From contig NZ_CP059570.1 of NCBI RefSeq assembly GCF_014055005.1, positions 186,001 to 250,000 of the forward strand: a stretch of 64,000 bases of DNA, read 5' to 3'. Numbering within the stretch: position 1 is the stretch's first letter; each line of letters starts with the position of its first letter. The position numbers and the translations under genes were made by a program. Under the pieces are notes generated by a model. It made no database searches, had not been told where the DNA came from, and saw only the letters and a program-made list of their open reading frames with translations. Source of the stretch: Neisseria dentiae. Its GTDB lineage: Bacteria; Pseudomonadota; Gammaproteobacteria; Burkholderiales; Neisseriaceae. Positions 18,579-31,354 of the stretch are shown here, one piece after another.

Positions 18579-19698
18579 TCAGGCAGCAGCAGGCACACGA
18601 AGCCTGTTGGCTGCCTTTAGCAGGTTCAGGCACACCGCTTTCAAATGGCTTTGCGCCAGCACTTTCCGTAAGCCAAAATAACGCGCTCTTTTACAGCCGA
18701 ACTTCCGGTGCAGCGTACCGAAGGTTTGCTCGACCACATAACGCACTTTCGACAGCTGCGTATTGCGCTGTTTCTCATGCTCCGTTAAAGGTTTGCCCCG
18801 GTGTGCCTTACGCATAATGCCGTCGGATAGCTGTTTGCTTTGCAGATGTTCCCGGTTGGCTTTACTGTCATACCCTTTATCGGCATAGACGGTTGTTCCG
18901 GGTGCGATGCCGTCCAACAGCGGTTCGAAATGGTTGCATTCATGGGCGTTGGCCGGAGTGATGTGCAGTTTCTCGATATAGCCTTCTGAATCGGTGCGGG
19001 TGTGTTGTTTGTAGCCCAAGGTGAATTTGCCCTCTTTCTTCACCCAGCGCGCATCCTTGTCTTTGCTGGGCAAGGTTTCGGCGGTGATGCCGTTTTCATC
19101 GGTTTCGATAGCCTGACGCTGTTTGCCTCCGGCAGTTTGGATGATGGTGGCGTCAATTACTGCCGCCGGGGCTTTCTCTATTTTTAAGCCTTTTTGGGTC
19201 AGCTGGCAGTTAATCAGTTCGAGAAGCCGGGCTAAGGTGTCATCCTGTGCCAGCCAATTGCGGAAACGGCAGAGGGTGCTGTGGTCAGGTAAGGAGACCT
19301 CATCAAACCCGCAGAAGAAGTAGAAATCCAGACGGGTGGCTAAACAGCGTTCCAATTCCGGATCGGAAAGGCTGTGTCATTGGCCGAGCAATACGGCTTT
19401 GAGCATGGGCAGTAGCGGATAGGCGGGGCGACCGCGGTGGTCGCGGATGTAACGGGTCTTTTGCCGGTTGAGAAGTTGTTCGATGGGCTGCCAATCGAGT
19501 AGCTGGTTAATTTTGAGCAACGGGTAGCTGTCGATATGTTTGCTCATCATTATAGTGAATTCAAATAAAAACTCCGAAATGAAATAACTGCATTCAAACT
19601 TGCAATTGGGCGATATGCTAAAGAATCGTTTTACCCTACTTCGGCATTCTTATTTTAATCCACTATATTTGGGCTTGTTGGTGGAAAAAGCTGTTCAT
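18579..19698 (-). pseudogene. IS1106 transposase, disrupted
   Basis: Compared with the intact 334-residue copy at 30.1 kb, this one has two lesions. The 117-bp MITE interrupts codons around residues 10-13, and a TGG-to-TGA change near 19378 turns GQWHSLSD into GQ-stop-HSLSD. The downstream 258 codons (from MERCLATRLDFYFFCGFDEV) remain open and almost identical to the intact copy, so inactivation is recent. Confidence 0.88.
19551..19667. mobile_element. 117-bp MITE with IS630-like ends (copy 1)
   Basis: Identical to copies at 28279 and 41601. Left end TATAGTGAATTCAAATAAAA; right end (complement) TATAGTGGATTAAAATAAGA. The empty site is known from the intact IS1106 at 30.1 kb (CATCATTATTTGGG), which shows that the TA was duplicated on insertion, as in the IS630/Tc1 superfamily. 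Confidence 0.9.
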
Positions 19699-21324
19699 AA
19701 AAAACTCCTCTGAATTCTTTAGGAGAATTTAGAGGAGTTTTGGTTTTTTTGCAAAGGTCTCAGTCTGTTTCGATACACTGTTAAATTTAACCAAGCGGTT
19801 TTTGGCATAACCCCAAAACGACTCGATGCCGTTAATGTATTGCGCACCCCGGGCGAACTCGTCTGCACCATGATGTACCCGGAAGTGCTTTTCATAGCCC
19901 ATATCGACCAAACCGTGATAGCCGCGCCAGCCGTCGGTATTGATGACACTTTCAACAGCAACCCGCCCTCGAATAACCTGTTGCAGTGTAGCTTTCGAGG
20001 TATCCGGCACGATTTCGGTATAGACTTTGTCGTCCCGTTTTAAGATGCCGAAAACAATGGTTTTGCCTCCCGCTCCTCGCCCGCGTTTACCGCGAATGCG
20101 TTTGGAGCCGAAGTAGGATTCGTCCAGTTCGACCACACCGGCAAAGGGAGTTTGCCGTTCACATTCAGCGGCCATACGGCAACGCAGTTTGAGAAACAGA
20201 TTATTGACACTTCGGGTACTGATGCCGGTGAGTCTGGCGGTATCGGAAGCGGTCAAATCAAGTGCGAAAAGCGCAGGATTTGGCGGAATTTTGATTCGGT
20301 AATTTTACTGAACTTTTGGTACTTGTTTTTAATAGACATATCAGAAGCTTAGCATCATTTTTGCTGATTTTGCTTCCTAAGTCCCTAATTAACAAAACGG
20401 CATAGCTCCTTTTGCAGGTGTTCCGAATCCTTAAACCGCCCCTTATCGTGTCACATCTCCATCAGCGTGCGGATTACCCACTCCGCCTTACCGTTGGTTT
20501 GCGGGCGGGCAGCACGGGTAAACTTCTGTCCGATATTGTTCACATAACAGGCGATGCCGAACGGGTAGTTGGCACTACCTTTGTACTCAACCCCATTATT
20601 GGGATAAACATACTCTATCGTATACGGACAGCAGTCAACCACATCGCGCAGCAGAAACTTGGCGGTGCTGACTGCGGTACGGTCCGGTAAAATAGCTACA
20701 TACAATTCACACAATTCGCACGATAAATCATCAATGACAACAAACAGATAATCCCGCTGATTGGTTGCTTTTTGGTTTTGTAGTAATGGCAGTCGTTTGG
20801 TATCGACATGCACCTTTTGCCGGGATGAGACTTGTTGTAGCGCTTGGTTTTTTCTTGAGTTTTTCTCGATTTTCCGCTCTACCTTGGACAAACGCTTCAT
20901 ACCGTATTTGGCCTGTTTGAAACGGTTGTTGGTACTCTTCGTGCGAGGCGAGCAGTTACAACCGGTTGGTTTTCAATATGTGGTAAATGGTGACTCTGCT
21001 GATGTTGTATTGTTTGGCTGGTGAAGTCACACTGATTTTGTTTGTCTTGGATATTAAGCGCGCCAAATGGCTGGGCGGTTATGCGGATCGAGTAGGGTGT
21101 TTTATGGATGTTCATATAGTATTGTCCTTTGAATACTGTAAACAACGCTAGCTTTTCCTACACACAATAATCTGTCGTGTAAAGAATGTAATGATTTCTA
21201 CAAAGATGTTCAACTTTTAGGGAGTGTTTCAGTGATTTCAGGCGGCTTAATGTTTGTGTTGAATTAAATATTGTTGTGAAACAGTCGGTTGTTGTTTTTG
21301 TTGTGGGATTTTTCGGTTTTTGTG

Positions 21325-21352
21325 TTGACTGTTTTGTTGTTGGTTGTGTATA
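21325..21352 (+). promoter_or_regulatory. rRNA operon promoter
   Basis: TTGACT (21325-21330), a 16-bp spacer and TGTATA (21347-21352), or TATAGT with an 18-bp spacer. A T-rich stretch upstream may serve as UP element. Lies about 170 bp before the 16S gene. Confidence 0.6.
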
Positions 21353-21386
21353 GTTCGCCTTCTTCGCTGCTTCGGCGGCAGGAAAC

Positions 21387-21399
21387 GCTCTTTAACAAC
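21387..21399 (+). promoter_or_regulatory. boxA antitermination site in rRNA leader
   Basis: GCTCTTTAACAAC matches the boxA consensus for NusB/S10-dependent antitermination. It is followed by ACCGATAAGTGTGAG (about 21407-21421), which pairs with TTCACACTTATCGGT after 16S (about 23091-23105) to form the processing stem. Confidence 0.7.
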
Positions 21400-21522
21400 A
21401 CAGATTACCGATAAGTGTGAGTGCCTTAGTGCCTCACACTGCGACAAAAAACAGACAAGATGTAGATATATCTATTCTTTGTCGGTTTCTTTGAAGCAGA
21501 CCAGAAGTTAAAAGTTAGAGAT

Positions 21523-23067
<1,545 letters not shown>

Positions 23068-23179
23068 GAGAAAAGAAGGGGTGCTTGGGCATTCACACTT
23101 ATCGGTAAACTGTGAGACGAAGATGCGGGCAAGGGTTTCGGATGGCGGATGGAGACATTTGTTGTTCGAGGCACGACCT

Positions 23180-23256
<77 letters not shown>

Positions 23257-23261
23257 AGATT

Positions 23262-23337
23262 GGGGGCATAGCTCAGTTGGTAGAGCACCTGCTTTGCAAG
23301 CAGGGGGTCATCGGTTCGATCCCGTTTGCCTCCACCA
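23262..23337 (+). tRNA. tRNA-Ala (TGC anticodon)
   Basis: A 76-nt cloverleaf with encoded CCA, 5 nt after tRNA-Ile. The anticodon loop reads CTTTGCAAG and the acceptor stem GGGGGCA pairs with TGCCTCC (one G-T pair). Confidence 0.97.
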
Positions 23338-23419
23338 AAAAACGCTGCAAATGAAAGCGAATTGAAGAGTTTGCTTTGATTTGCGCCGTTAGGAATAAAG
23401 CATTCCGAATAACGCATCG

Positions 23420-23434
23420 ATCTTTAACAAATTG
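23420..23434 (+). promoter_or_regulatory. boxA in the 16S-23S spacer
   Basis: ATCTTTAACAAATTG is the second boxA of the operon, at the usual place between tRNA-Ala and 23S. The spacer that follows to about 23690 also has a DUS (GCCGTCTGAA near 23512) and no gene. Confidence 0.6.
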
Positions 23435-23690
23435 GAAAGCCGAAATCAACAAACAAAGACAATGTTGGTCGGATTGGGAAGCGTCAAAGCGCGGCCCGCA
23501 GGCGGTTGAAGCCGTCTGAAAAGAATCCGGCCACAGTATTTGGGTGATGATTGTATCGACCGTATCCTGAAAGACAAAAGGCGGGATACGGTACACAACA
23601 AAGCAGTAAGCTTTATCAGATTAGGGAATCTAAGCTAGCCGGCTAGTCAACGGTTGGGTTAGCGAAGTCAGAAGGTTCTTCAAATGATAG

Positions 23691-26573
<2,883 letters not shown>

Positions 26574-26721
26574 TATCATTTGAAGGACTTTGGACGGAAA
26601 CGTAAACAAAGCATCAAAGAGAAAGCTTACTGATGAAGATACTTCGTCACCGAAAAGTTGATTAAAGAATAAATAAGCGGAGCAAAAGCTCCGTAACGGC
26701 TTACCGATTTGTACAGTTTAA

Positions 26722-26836
26722 GTCTGGCGGCCATAGCGGGTTGGTCCCACGCCTTCCCATCCCGAACAGGACCGTGAAACGACCCAGCGCCGATGATAGT
26801 GTGGATACCCATGTGAAAGTAGGTCACTGCCAGACA
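26722..26836 (+). rRNA. 5S ribosomal RNA
   Basis: About 115 nt. Ends GTCTGGC and GCCAGAC pair, and the interior has the conserved CCCATCCCGAACAGGACCGT and GTAGGTCACTGCC. Confidence 0.95.
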
Positions 26837-26845
26837 CCCATTCAG

Positions 26846-26873
26846 AGCCCCCGGTACGGAAGTATCGGGGGCT
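26846..26873 (+). terminator. rRNA operon terminator
   Basis: AGCCCCCG (26846-26853) pairs with CGGGGGCT (26866-26873), 10 nt after 5S, followed by a short T-rich stretch. Confidence 0.75.
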
Positions 26874-26922
26874 TGTTCCATGGGAAGTGTTGCCGGGCGG
26901 CGACAACGGTTACCATAGTTAT

Positions 26923-27837
26923 TATAGTGAATTAAAATAAGAATTCCGAACTTTACTCCCCCTTACCAGCAGAAAAAAATGGCCTACCCGATAGAACTCC
27001 GACAAAAAGCAATCGAATATTACCGGCAATGCCAAAATGCAAGCCAAGTCTGCCGTGTATATGGTATCAGCGACAAAACGCTGAGCAGTTGGCTGCGACT
27101 CTATGAACAAACAGGTTCACTGGCGCATCAAGTCAAAGGTGGTAATGCCACAAAAATAGACAGGCAACAGCTTTCAGACTATCTCGAACAGCATCCTGAT
27201 GCCTACCTGCACGAAATCGCAGAACATTTAGGGTGCAGCGCCCCAAATGTCAGCTACCTGCTCAAAGTCATGGGCATCACACGAAAAAAAAGACCACCAC
27301 ATACAAAGAACAAAAACCCGAACAAGTAGCCGCTTATCAACAAGCATTGAGCCAATATACTGACTATCAAGCAGTTTTTCTTGATGAAACAGGGTTCGAC
27401 ACCTTTTTTTACCGCCCTTACGCTTACTCGAAAAAAGGCGTACCCGTCAAAGCACAAATCAGCGGCAGAAAATACCAACGTATTTCATTGGTTGCGGCAC
27501 AAATCCAAGGTAAAGGCAGCCTGATTGCCCCCATGACCTATTGCGGCACCATGGACGGCAGCCTGTTCGAAGCATGGTTTGAGCAAATGCTGCTGCCCGA
27601 ACTGACGGAGAAATCCGTCATCATTATGGACAATGCCCGTTTCCACCGTATGGCGGTTTTGACTGAAATGGCGCAGAAGCAGGGACATAAAGTATTGCCC
27701 CTTGCTCCTTATTCACCCGAGCTTAATCCGATTGAAAAGGTATGGGCGAATATTAAAAAGCATTTACGGAAAGTTTTACCTGCCGTGGGAGATTTTATGA
27801 CTGCACTGCTACGTAGTTCTTATTTTAATTGACTATA
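26923..27837 (+). mobile_element. IS630-family insertion sequence
   Basis: A 915-bp element with ends TATAGTGAATTAAAATAAGA and (complement) TATAGTCAATTAAAATAAGA, flanked by TA. It sits between the 5S terminator and comEA. Its termini resemble those of the 117-bp MITE found three times in the window, so it is the likely source of transposase for that MITE. Confidence 0.88.
26979..27832 (+). CDS. IS630-family transposase (two frames, probable -1 shift)
   Basis: The first frame (26979-27329) is a 116-residue helix-turn-helix part: MAYPIELRQKAIEYYRQ, YGISDKTLSSWLRLYEQTG, CSAPNVSYLLKVMGI. The second frame (open 27233-27832) carries the DDE part: AVFLDETGFDTFF, VIIMDNARFHRM and LAPYSPELNPIEKVWANIKK. 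They meet at a run of eight A (27284-27291), which contains a perfect slippery A AAA AAA heptamer in the phase needed for a -1 shift. All three catalytic acids are visible (D, D, E), so the element may be active. Confidence 0.85.
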
Positions 27838-27942
27838 ATTGAGGGGGTGGAAGTGTTTGAAAAGCGGCAGTCATCGCTTATGATAGACGGCGTGCCGGAA
27901 AAGACCGGCACGGTTTAGAGACATTCATTACGGAGGAAAAGC

Positions 27943-28248
27943 ATGAAACTGAAACATTATCTCTTCGGTGCCCTGGCGGCACTGGCGGCACCGCTGCTGC
28001 TGGCGGCGGTGAACATCAACACCGCGACGGCGGAGGAGCTGAAGGCGCTGCCGGGGATAGGGCCGTCGAAGGCGGCGGCGATCGTGGCGTACCGTGAGCA
28101 GAACGGGCCGTTCAAGAGCGTGGACGATTTGCAGAACGTGAAGGGGATAGGCGCGGGGATACTGGCGAAGCTGCGTGAGGAGGCGACGGTGGGGGCCGGG
28201 GCGGCGAAGAAGGCGCAGCCCGCGGTGAAAAAACCGGCCGGTAAGTAG
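27943..28248 (+). CDS. comEA: Competence DNA-binding protein ComEA
   Basis: A 101-residue secreted protein with a signal peptide (MKLKHYLFGALAALAAPLLLAA, residues 1-22; written here only as the hydrophobic N-terminus) and two helix-hairpin-helix motifs (LKALPGIGPSKAAAIVAYRE; LQNVKGIGAGILAKL), with a Lys/Ala-rich tail. In Neisseria this periplasmic protein binds incoming DNA and ratchets it through the outer membrane during type IV pilus-dependent transformation, and copies commonly sit downstream of rRNA operons, as here. GGAGG stands 8 nt before the ATG. A hairpin (CGTGCCGG/CCGGCACG, 27891-27912) precedes it. The IS630 element separates it from the rRNA operon. Confidence 0.95.
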   Translation: MKLKHYLFGALAALAAPLLLAAVNINTATAEELKALPGIGPSKAAAIVAYREQNGPFKSVDDLQNVKGIGAGILAKLREEATVGAGAAKKAQPAVKKPAGK

Positions 28249-28278
28249 TGAAGCTGCCGGCAGGCTGTGCAGGGCAAG

Positions 28279-28395
28279 TATAGTGAATTCAAATAAAAAC
28301 TCCGAAATGAAATAACTGCATTCAAACTTGCAATTGGGCGATATGCTAAAGAATCGTTTTACCCTACTTCGGCATTCTTATTTTAATCCACTATA
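28279..28395. mobile_element. 117-bp MITE with IS630-like ends (copy 2)
   Basis: Identical in all 117 positions to the copies at 19551 and 41601; lies just behind comEA. Confidence 0.9.
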
Positions 28396-28402
28396 GATGC
28401 AA

Positions 28403-28436
28403 AGGCCGTCTGAAATGAATCTATTTCAGACGGCCT
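28403..28436 (+). terminator. DUS inverted-repeat terminator after comEA
   Basis: AGGCCGTCTGAAAT and its complement ATTTCAGACGGCCT form a 14-bp stem with a short loop. Such paired uptake sequences commonly act as terminators in Neisseria. The stretch 28440-28660 holds no recognisable gene. Confidence 0.8.
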
Positions 28437-28663
28437 AATTGCAGGGCTGGTTTCTTGAATATCGTGTTGTGCTATTCGGCAGGTGTTGTGGCAGCCGTAT
28501 GCTTATGCAGCCGGTACCAGCCGGTTAAACGGTATAGGCAGCCTGCGGCTTGCTGCCTTGTATTGAAGTAATCAAATCCGCTATACTTTTTAAATTATAC
28601 TTTTTCAATTTTAGGTGAAGTAGATAATTAGAAAGAGGTATTTTGAAAGCCTGATTAAAACGG

Positions 28664-28692
28664 TTGACACAGTTTTGATAGTTTTATATAAT
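28664..28692 (+). promoter_or_regulatory. Consensus sigma-70 promoter of tRNA-fMet
   Basis: TTGACA (28664-28669), 17-bp spacer, TATAAT (28687-28692): a perfect match 14 nt ahead of the tRNA gene. Confidence 0.9.
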
Positions 28693-28706
28693 TTTAAATC
28701 TAATGA

Positions 28707-28783
<77 letters not shown>

Positions 28784-28792
28784 AATATTAAA

Positions 28793-28818
28793 AACCGCCT
28801 AATAAAAGGCGGTTTTTT
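28793..28818 (+). terminator. Terminator of tRNA-fMet
   Basis: AACCGCCT pairs with AGGCGGTT, followed by six or more T. Confidence 0.9.
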
Positions 28819-29204
28819 TATGCCTTTGATACCTTCCGTTGTATTAAGTTTACAAAATTATGAAGTTTGTTACATTTGTCATAGAATTTAAATTTCTTTT
28901 TTTATAGCTTTTTCTTTTGTTTTTTTTGTTTGATTTTTGCGTTTGTTTCATTATTCTTGTTTTTTGTAGAAAAAAATTTCATTTATTTGTTTATTTTGAT
29001 GTAATGTTCGGTTCGTAATGCGTGGTTGCTCTTTGTTTTTTAATGATTAATATTGATATAAGCTATTGTTCAGGATACGATATGCCCTTATCCGTTCAGT
29101 TTGGAAATGCCTGTATCGCAGGTTGGTAACTGATTTGACAGCAGAGTGCTTGTTATTGTTTGAAATTGAACATTTTGATTGATTAACCAACAGAATGACA
29201 GAAT
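28819..29204. other. AT-rich non-coding stretch
   Basis: Long T-tracts with no supported gene. It must hold the promoter of the LytTR regulator, but no clear -35/-10 pair stands out. Confidence 0.5.
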
Positions 29205-29936
29205 ATGCTGAGTGCCATTATTGTTGAAGATGAAGTATTGGCGGCAGAGCGTTTGCGGGTTCTGCTGGAAGAGTGCAATGTTGTTTTGCTGAAGATTTTC
29301 CATCACGCCCAGCCCGCTTTGGATTGGTTGAGTATCCATGAGGTGGATATTGTATTCGCCGATATCGGCCTGCCGGAGATTACCGGGTTGGATTTTGTCG
29401 AGCGCATTAAGCGGGTGGCGAAGAAGCAGCCGGAAATTATTTTTACGACGGCATACGAAGAGCATGCTTTGCGCGCTTTCGAGCTTGCGGCTGCGGATTA
29501 TCTGCTTAAGCCGATTAAAGTTTCGCGTTTGCAGACGGCGTTGGAGCGGCTGAATGAGAAGCACCGCGAAAAGGCCGATGATTTTACGCACTTCAAAGTG
29601 TTCAACCGTAACCGTATGGTTGAGATTCCGTGGCAGCAGGTGCGTTATTTGTTGGCCGAGCATAAAACGGTGTTTTTGTTTACCGGCGACGGCCAGAGTT
29701 ATGAGTTGCCGAAAACATTGGTTTATTGGGAAGAATTGCTGGGGGAGAAGGTTATCCGCATCCACCGTAATGCTTTGGTATTCCGCCATACGTTGGATTG
29801 CTTGATCCGCTTGGATAACGGCGAGGAAGACGATAATAATGCCACTTGGGGCGCCCGTATTTTGGACGTGGAGAAACCTTTGGCCGTGAGCCGTCGGCAA
29901 TTGGCTGCTATCCGCAAGATTTTGCGGGAAGGGTAA
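29205..29936 (+). CDS. LytTR-type response regulator
   Basis: The 243-residue protein has a CheY-like receiver (about 1-120; acidic pocket E8/D9, phospho-acceptor D53 in FADIGLP, T81/T82, K102 in LLKPI) and a LytTR DNA-binding domain (about 140-240; RNRMVEIPWQQVRYLLAEHK, VIRIHRNALV). It belongs to the AlgR/LytR group, which bind promoter direct repeats as dimers. No histidine kinase gene is next to it, so the partner is unknown. The ATG at 29205 starts directly at the receiver fold; the ribosome site is weak. Downstream lies IS1106. Confidence 0.88.
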   Translation: MLSAIIVEDEVLAAERLRVLLEECNVVLLKIFHHAQPALDWLSIHEVDIVFADIGLPEITGLDFVERIKRVAKKQPEIIFTTAYEEHALRAFELAAADYLLKPIKVSRLQTALERLNEKHREKADDFTHFKVFNRNRMVEIPWQQVRYLLAEHKTVFLFTGDGQSYELPKTLVYWEELLGEKVIRIHRNALVFRHTLDCLIRLDNGEEDDNNATWGARILDVEKPLAVSRRQLAAIRKILREG

Positions 29937-30017
29937 AGCTGAGTTTTTTTGATACGTTATCTGTTTTGTGTCGAAGAATTTTACCGGTAACGGTATATTT
30001 TGCTAATGAAAGAGGCC

Positions 30018-31217
30018 GAGACCTTTGCAAAAAAACCAAAACTCCTCTAAATTCTCCTAAAGAATTCAGAGGAGTTTTTTATGAACAGCTTTTTCCACCA
30101 ACAAGCCCAAATAATGATGAGCAAACATATCGACAGCTACCCGTTGCTCAAAATTAACCAGCTACTCGATTGGCAGCCCATCGAACAACTTCTCAACCGG
30201 CAAAAGACCCGTTACATCCGCGACCACCGCGGTCGCCCCGCCTATCCGCTACTGCCCATGCTCAAAGCCGTATTGCTCGGCCAATGGCACAGCCTTTCCG
30301 ATCCGGAATTGGAACGCTGTTTAGCCACCCGTCTGGATTTCTACTTCTTCTGCGGGTTTGATGAGGTCTCCTTACCTGACCACAGCACCCTCTGCCGTTT
30401 CCGCAATTGGCTGGCACAGGATGACACCTTAGCCCGGCTTCTCGAACTGATTAACTGCCAGCTGACCCAAAAAGGCTTAAAAATAGAGAAAGCCCCGGCG
30501 GCAGTAATTGACGCCACCATCATCCAAACTGCCGGAGGCAAACAGCGTCAGGCTATCGAAACCGATGAAAACGGCATCACCGCCGAAACCTTGCCCAGCA
30601 AAGATAAGGATGCGCGCTGGGTGAAGAAAGAGGGCAAATTCACCTTGGGCTACAAACAACACACCCGCACCGATTCAGAAGGCTATATCGAGAAACTGCA
30701 CATCACTCCGGCCAACGCCCATGAATGCAACCATTTCGAACCGCTGTTGGACGGCATCGCACCCGGAACAACCGTCTATGCCGATAAAGGGTATGACAGT
30801 AAAGCCAACCGGGAACATCTGCAAAGCAAACAGCTATCCGACGGCATTATGCGTAAGGCACACCGGGGCAAACCTTTAACGGAGCATGAGAAACAGCGCA
30901 ATACGCAGCTGTCGAAAGTGCGTTATGTGGTCGAGCAAACCTTCGGTACGCTGCACCGGAAGTTCGGCTGTAAAAGAGCGCGTTATTTTGGCTTACGGAA
31001 AGTGCTGGCGCAAAGCCATTTGAAAGCGGTGTGCCTGAACCTGCTAAAGGCAGCCAACAGGCTTCGTGTGCCTGCTGCTGCCTGAAAAGGCAATGGACAC
31101 CCCGATAAAGGGGCTAATTGAGGGAAATATGGACGAGAAACACGTCTGAAAATGCAAAAACGGTTACCTTGATTGTTCAGGTAACCGTTTGGATGGAGTA
31201 GCTGGTATTTCGCAAAG
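30018..31217 (+). mobile_element. IS1106-like element (IS5 family) with intact transposase
   Basis: The left end GAGACCTTTGCAAAAAAACC begins at 30018. The right end reads inward as CTTTGCGAAATACCAGC, but the last five bases expected from the 18.4-kb copy (GAGAC) are replaced by GGCCT of the adjoining DUS hairpin. AAAGAGGCC occurs both just before the left end and across the right junction. The element may have been trimmed by recombination there. Confidence 0.85.
30081..31085 (+). CDS. IS1106-family transposase
   Basis: A complete 334-residue IS5-type DDE transposase: N-terminal domain (MNSFFHQQAQIMMSKHIDSY, RGRPAYPLLPMLKAVLLGQW), first Asp in AAVIDATIIQ, second in TTVYADKGYDSKANREHL, and Glu in YVVEQTFGTLHRKFGCKRAR. 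It closely resembles the IS1106 transposase of N. meningitidis. The ribosome site GAGGAG is 9 nt upstream of the ATG. It may supply transposase to the four MITE-like repeats in this window that have the same GAGACCTTTGCAAAA ends. Confidence 0.95.
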   Translation: MNSFFHQQAQIMMSKHIDSYPLLKINQLLDWQPIEQLLNRQKTRYIRDHRGRPAYPLLPMLKAVLLGQWHSLSDPELERCLATRLDFYFFCGFDEVSLPDHSTLCRFRNWLAQDDTLARLLELINCQLTQKGLKIEKAPAAVIDATIIQTAGGKQRQAIETDENGITAETLPSKDKDARWVKKEGKFTLGYKQHTRTDSEGYIEKLHITPANAHECNHFEPLLDGIAPGTTVYADKGYDSKANREHLQSKQLSDGIMRKAHRGKPLTEHEKQRNTQLSKVRYVVEQTFGTLHRKFGCKRARYFGLRKVLAQSHLKAVCLNLLKAANRLRVPAAA

Positions 31218-31249
31218 AGGCCGTCTGAAATGTTTCAGACGGCCTCTTT
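31214..31249. terminator. DUS inverted-repeat terminator
   Basis: A 17-bp perfect stem: AAAGAGGCCGTCTGAAA and its complement with a 2-nt loop. It lies between convergent IS1106 and the tlpA-like gene and could serve both. Confidence 0.8.
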
Positions 31250-31354
31250 GCGGTTGGGTGGTTTGGGAGAGGTTTTTGTCAAATTCAAGTATTGCGCGGG
31301 CGCGTTAGAAGCCGATATGGTTTGAAAAAACTTCGGATTGTGTAATGTTTCAGC

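Larger units (their letters stand above)
18442..19761 (-). mobile_element. IS1106-like element (IS5 family), interrupted by MITE
   Basis: The ends GAGACCTTTGCGAAATACC (18442) and GAGACCTTTGCAAAAAAACC (complement, ending 19761) are the IS1106-type terminal repeats. AGTCT lies directly on both sides (18437-18441 and 19762-19766), and removing the element with one AGTCT restores the IS1595 frame. Very similar over its length to the copy at 30.0-31.2 kb, apart from the 117-bp MITE and point changes. Confidence 0.88.
18335..20339 (-). pseudogene. IS1595-family transposase, interrupted by IS1106
   Basis: The start is ATG at 20337-20339 (MSIKNKYQKFSKITESKFRQ). A one-base frameshift near 20255-20265 separates this from the rest (ALDLTASDTARLTGIS, VVELDESYFGSKRIRGKRGR, INGIESFWGYAKNRLVKFNS). 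The IS1016-type DDE core motifs DESYFG, TDGWRGY and GIESFW are present. The frame breaks at SVSKQT, where IS1106 begins, and resumes beyond it as FYLHLKKTEFRFNHRHDDLY to a stop at 18335-18337. Doubly inactive. Confidence 0.8.
18317..20385 (-). mobile_element. IS1595-family (IS1016-like) element, interrupted
   Basis: Terminal inverted repeats GGAGCTAAGGAAGCAAAATT (18317) and GGGACTTAGGAAGCAAAATC (complement, ending 20385). A 7-bp direct repeat TAATTAA flanks it (family duplications are usually 8 bp). It sits inside the IS481 transposase and is itself interrupted by IS1106 at 18442-19761. Confidence 0.8.
18222..21115 (-). pseudogene. IS481-family transposase, split and frameshifted
   Basis: Reading from ATG 21113-21115 (MNIHKTPYS) the product follows the copy at 40.6 kb: N-terminal helix-turn-helix, then the integrase core with VDTKRLPLLQNQKAT, DDLSCELCELYVAILPDR, NGVEYKGSANYPFGI and ARPQTNGKAEWVIRTLMEM. 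Besides the IS1595 insertion it carries frameshifts near 20900 and an extra stretch in the DDLS region. It cannot make a functional enzyme. Confidence 0.8.
18201..21162 (-). mobile_element. IS481-family element interrupted by nested insertions
   Basis: The outer shell of a nest. The left terminus (TGTTGGAAATAACCGTGTTG, 18201) and right terminus (complement TGTAGGAAAAGCTAGCGTTG, ending 21162) match the IS481 copy at 40.5 kb. The transposase is split: its last codons lie at 18222-18316 and the rest at 20386-21115. The halves rejoin in frame as CRFV-NYYNTVKPH across a direct repeat TAATTAA, which marks the IS1595 insertion. Confidence 0.8.

Noticed and set aside
19551..19667. 117-bp element as a Correia (CREE/NEMIS) repeat because it begins TATAGTG
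   Set aside because: Beyond the first few bases it does not match the Correia terminal sequence; it matches the resident IS630 ends better.
29088..29900. 270-codon minus-strand frame opposite the LytTR regulator
   Set aside because: The plus-strand frame has clear receiver and LytTR motifs; the reverse one has none.
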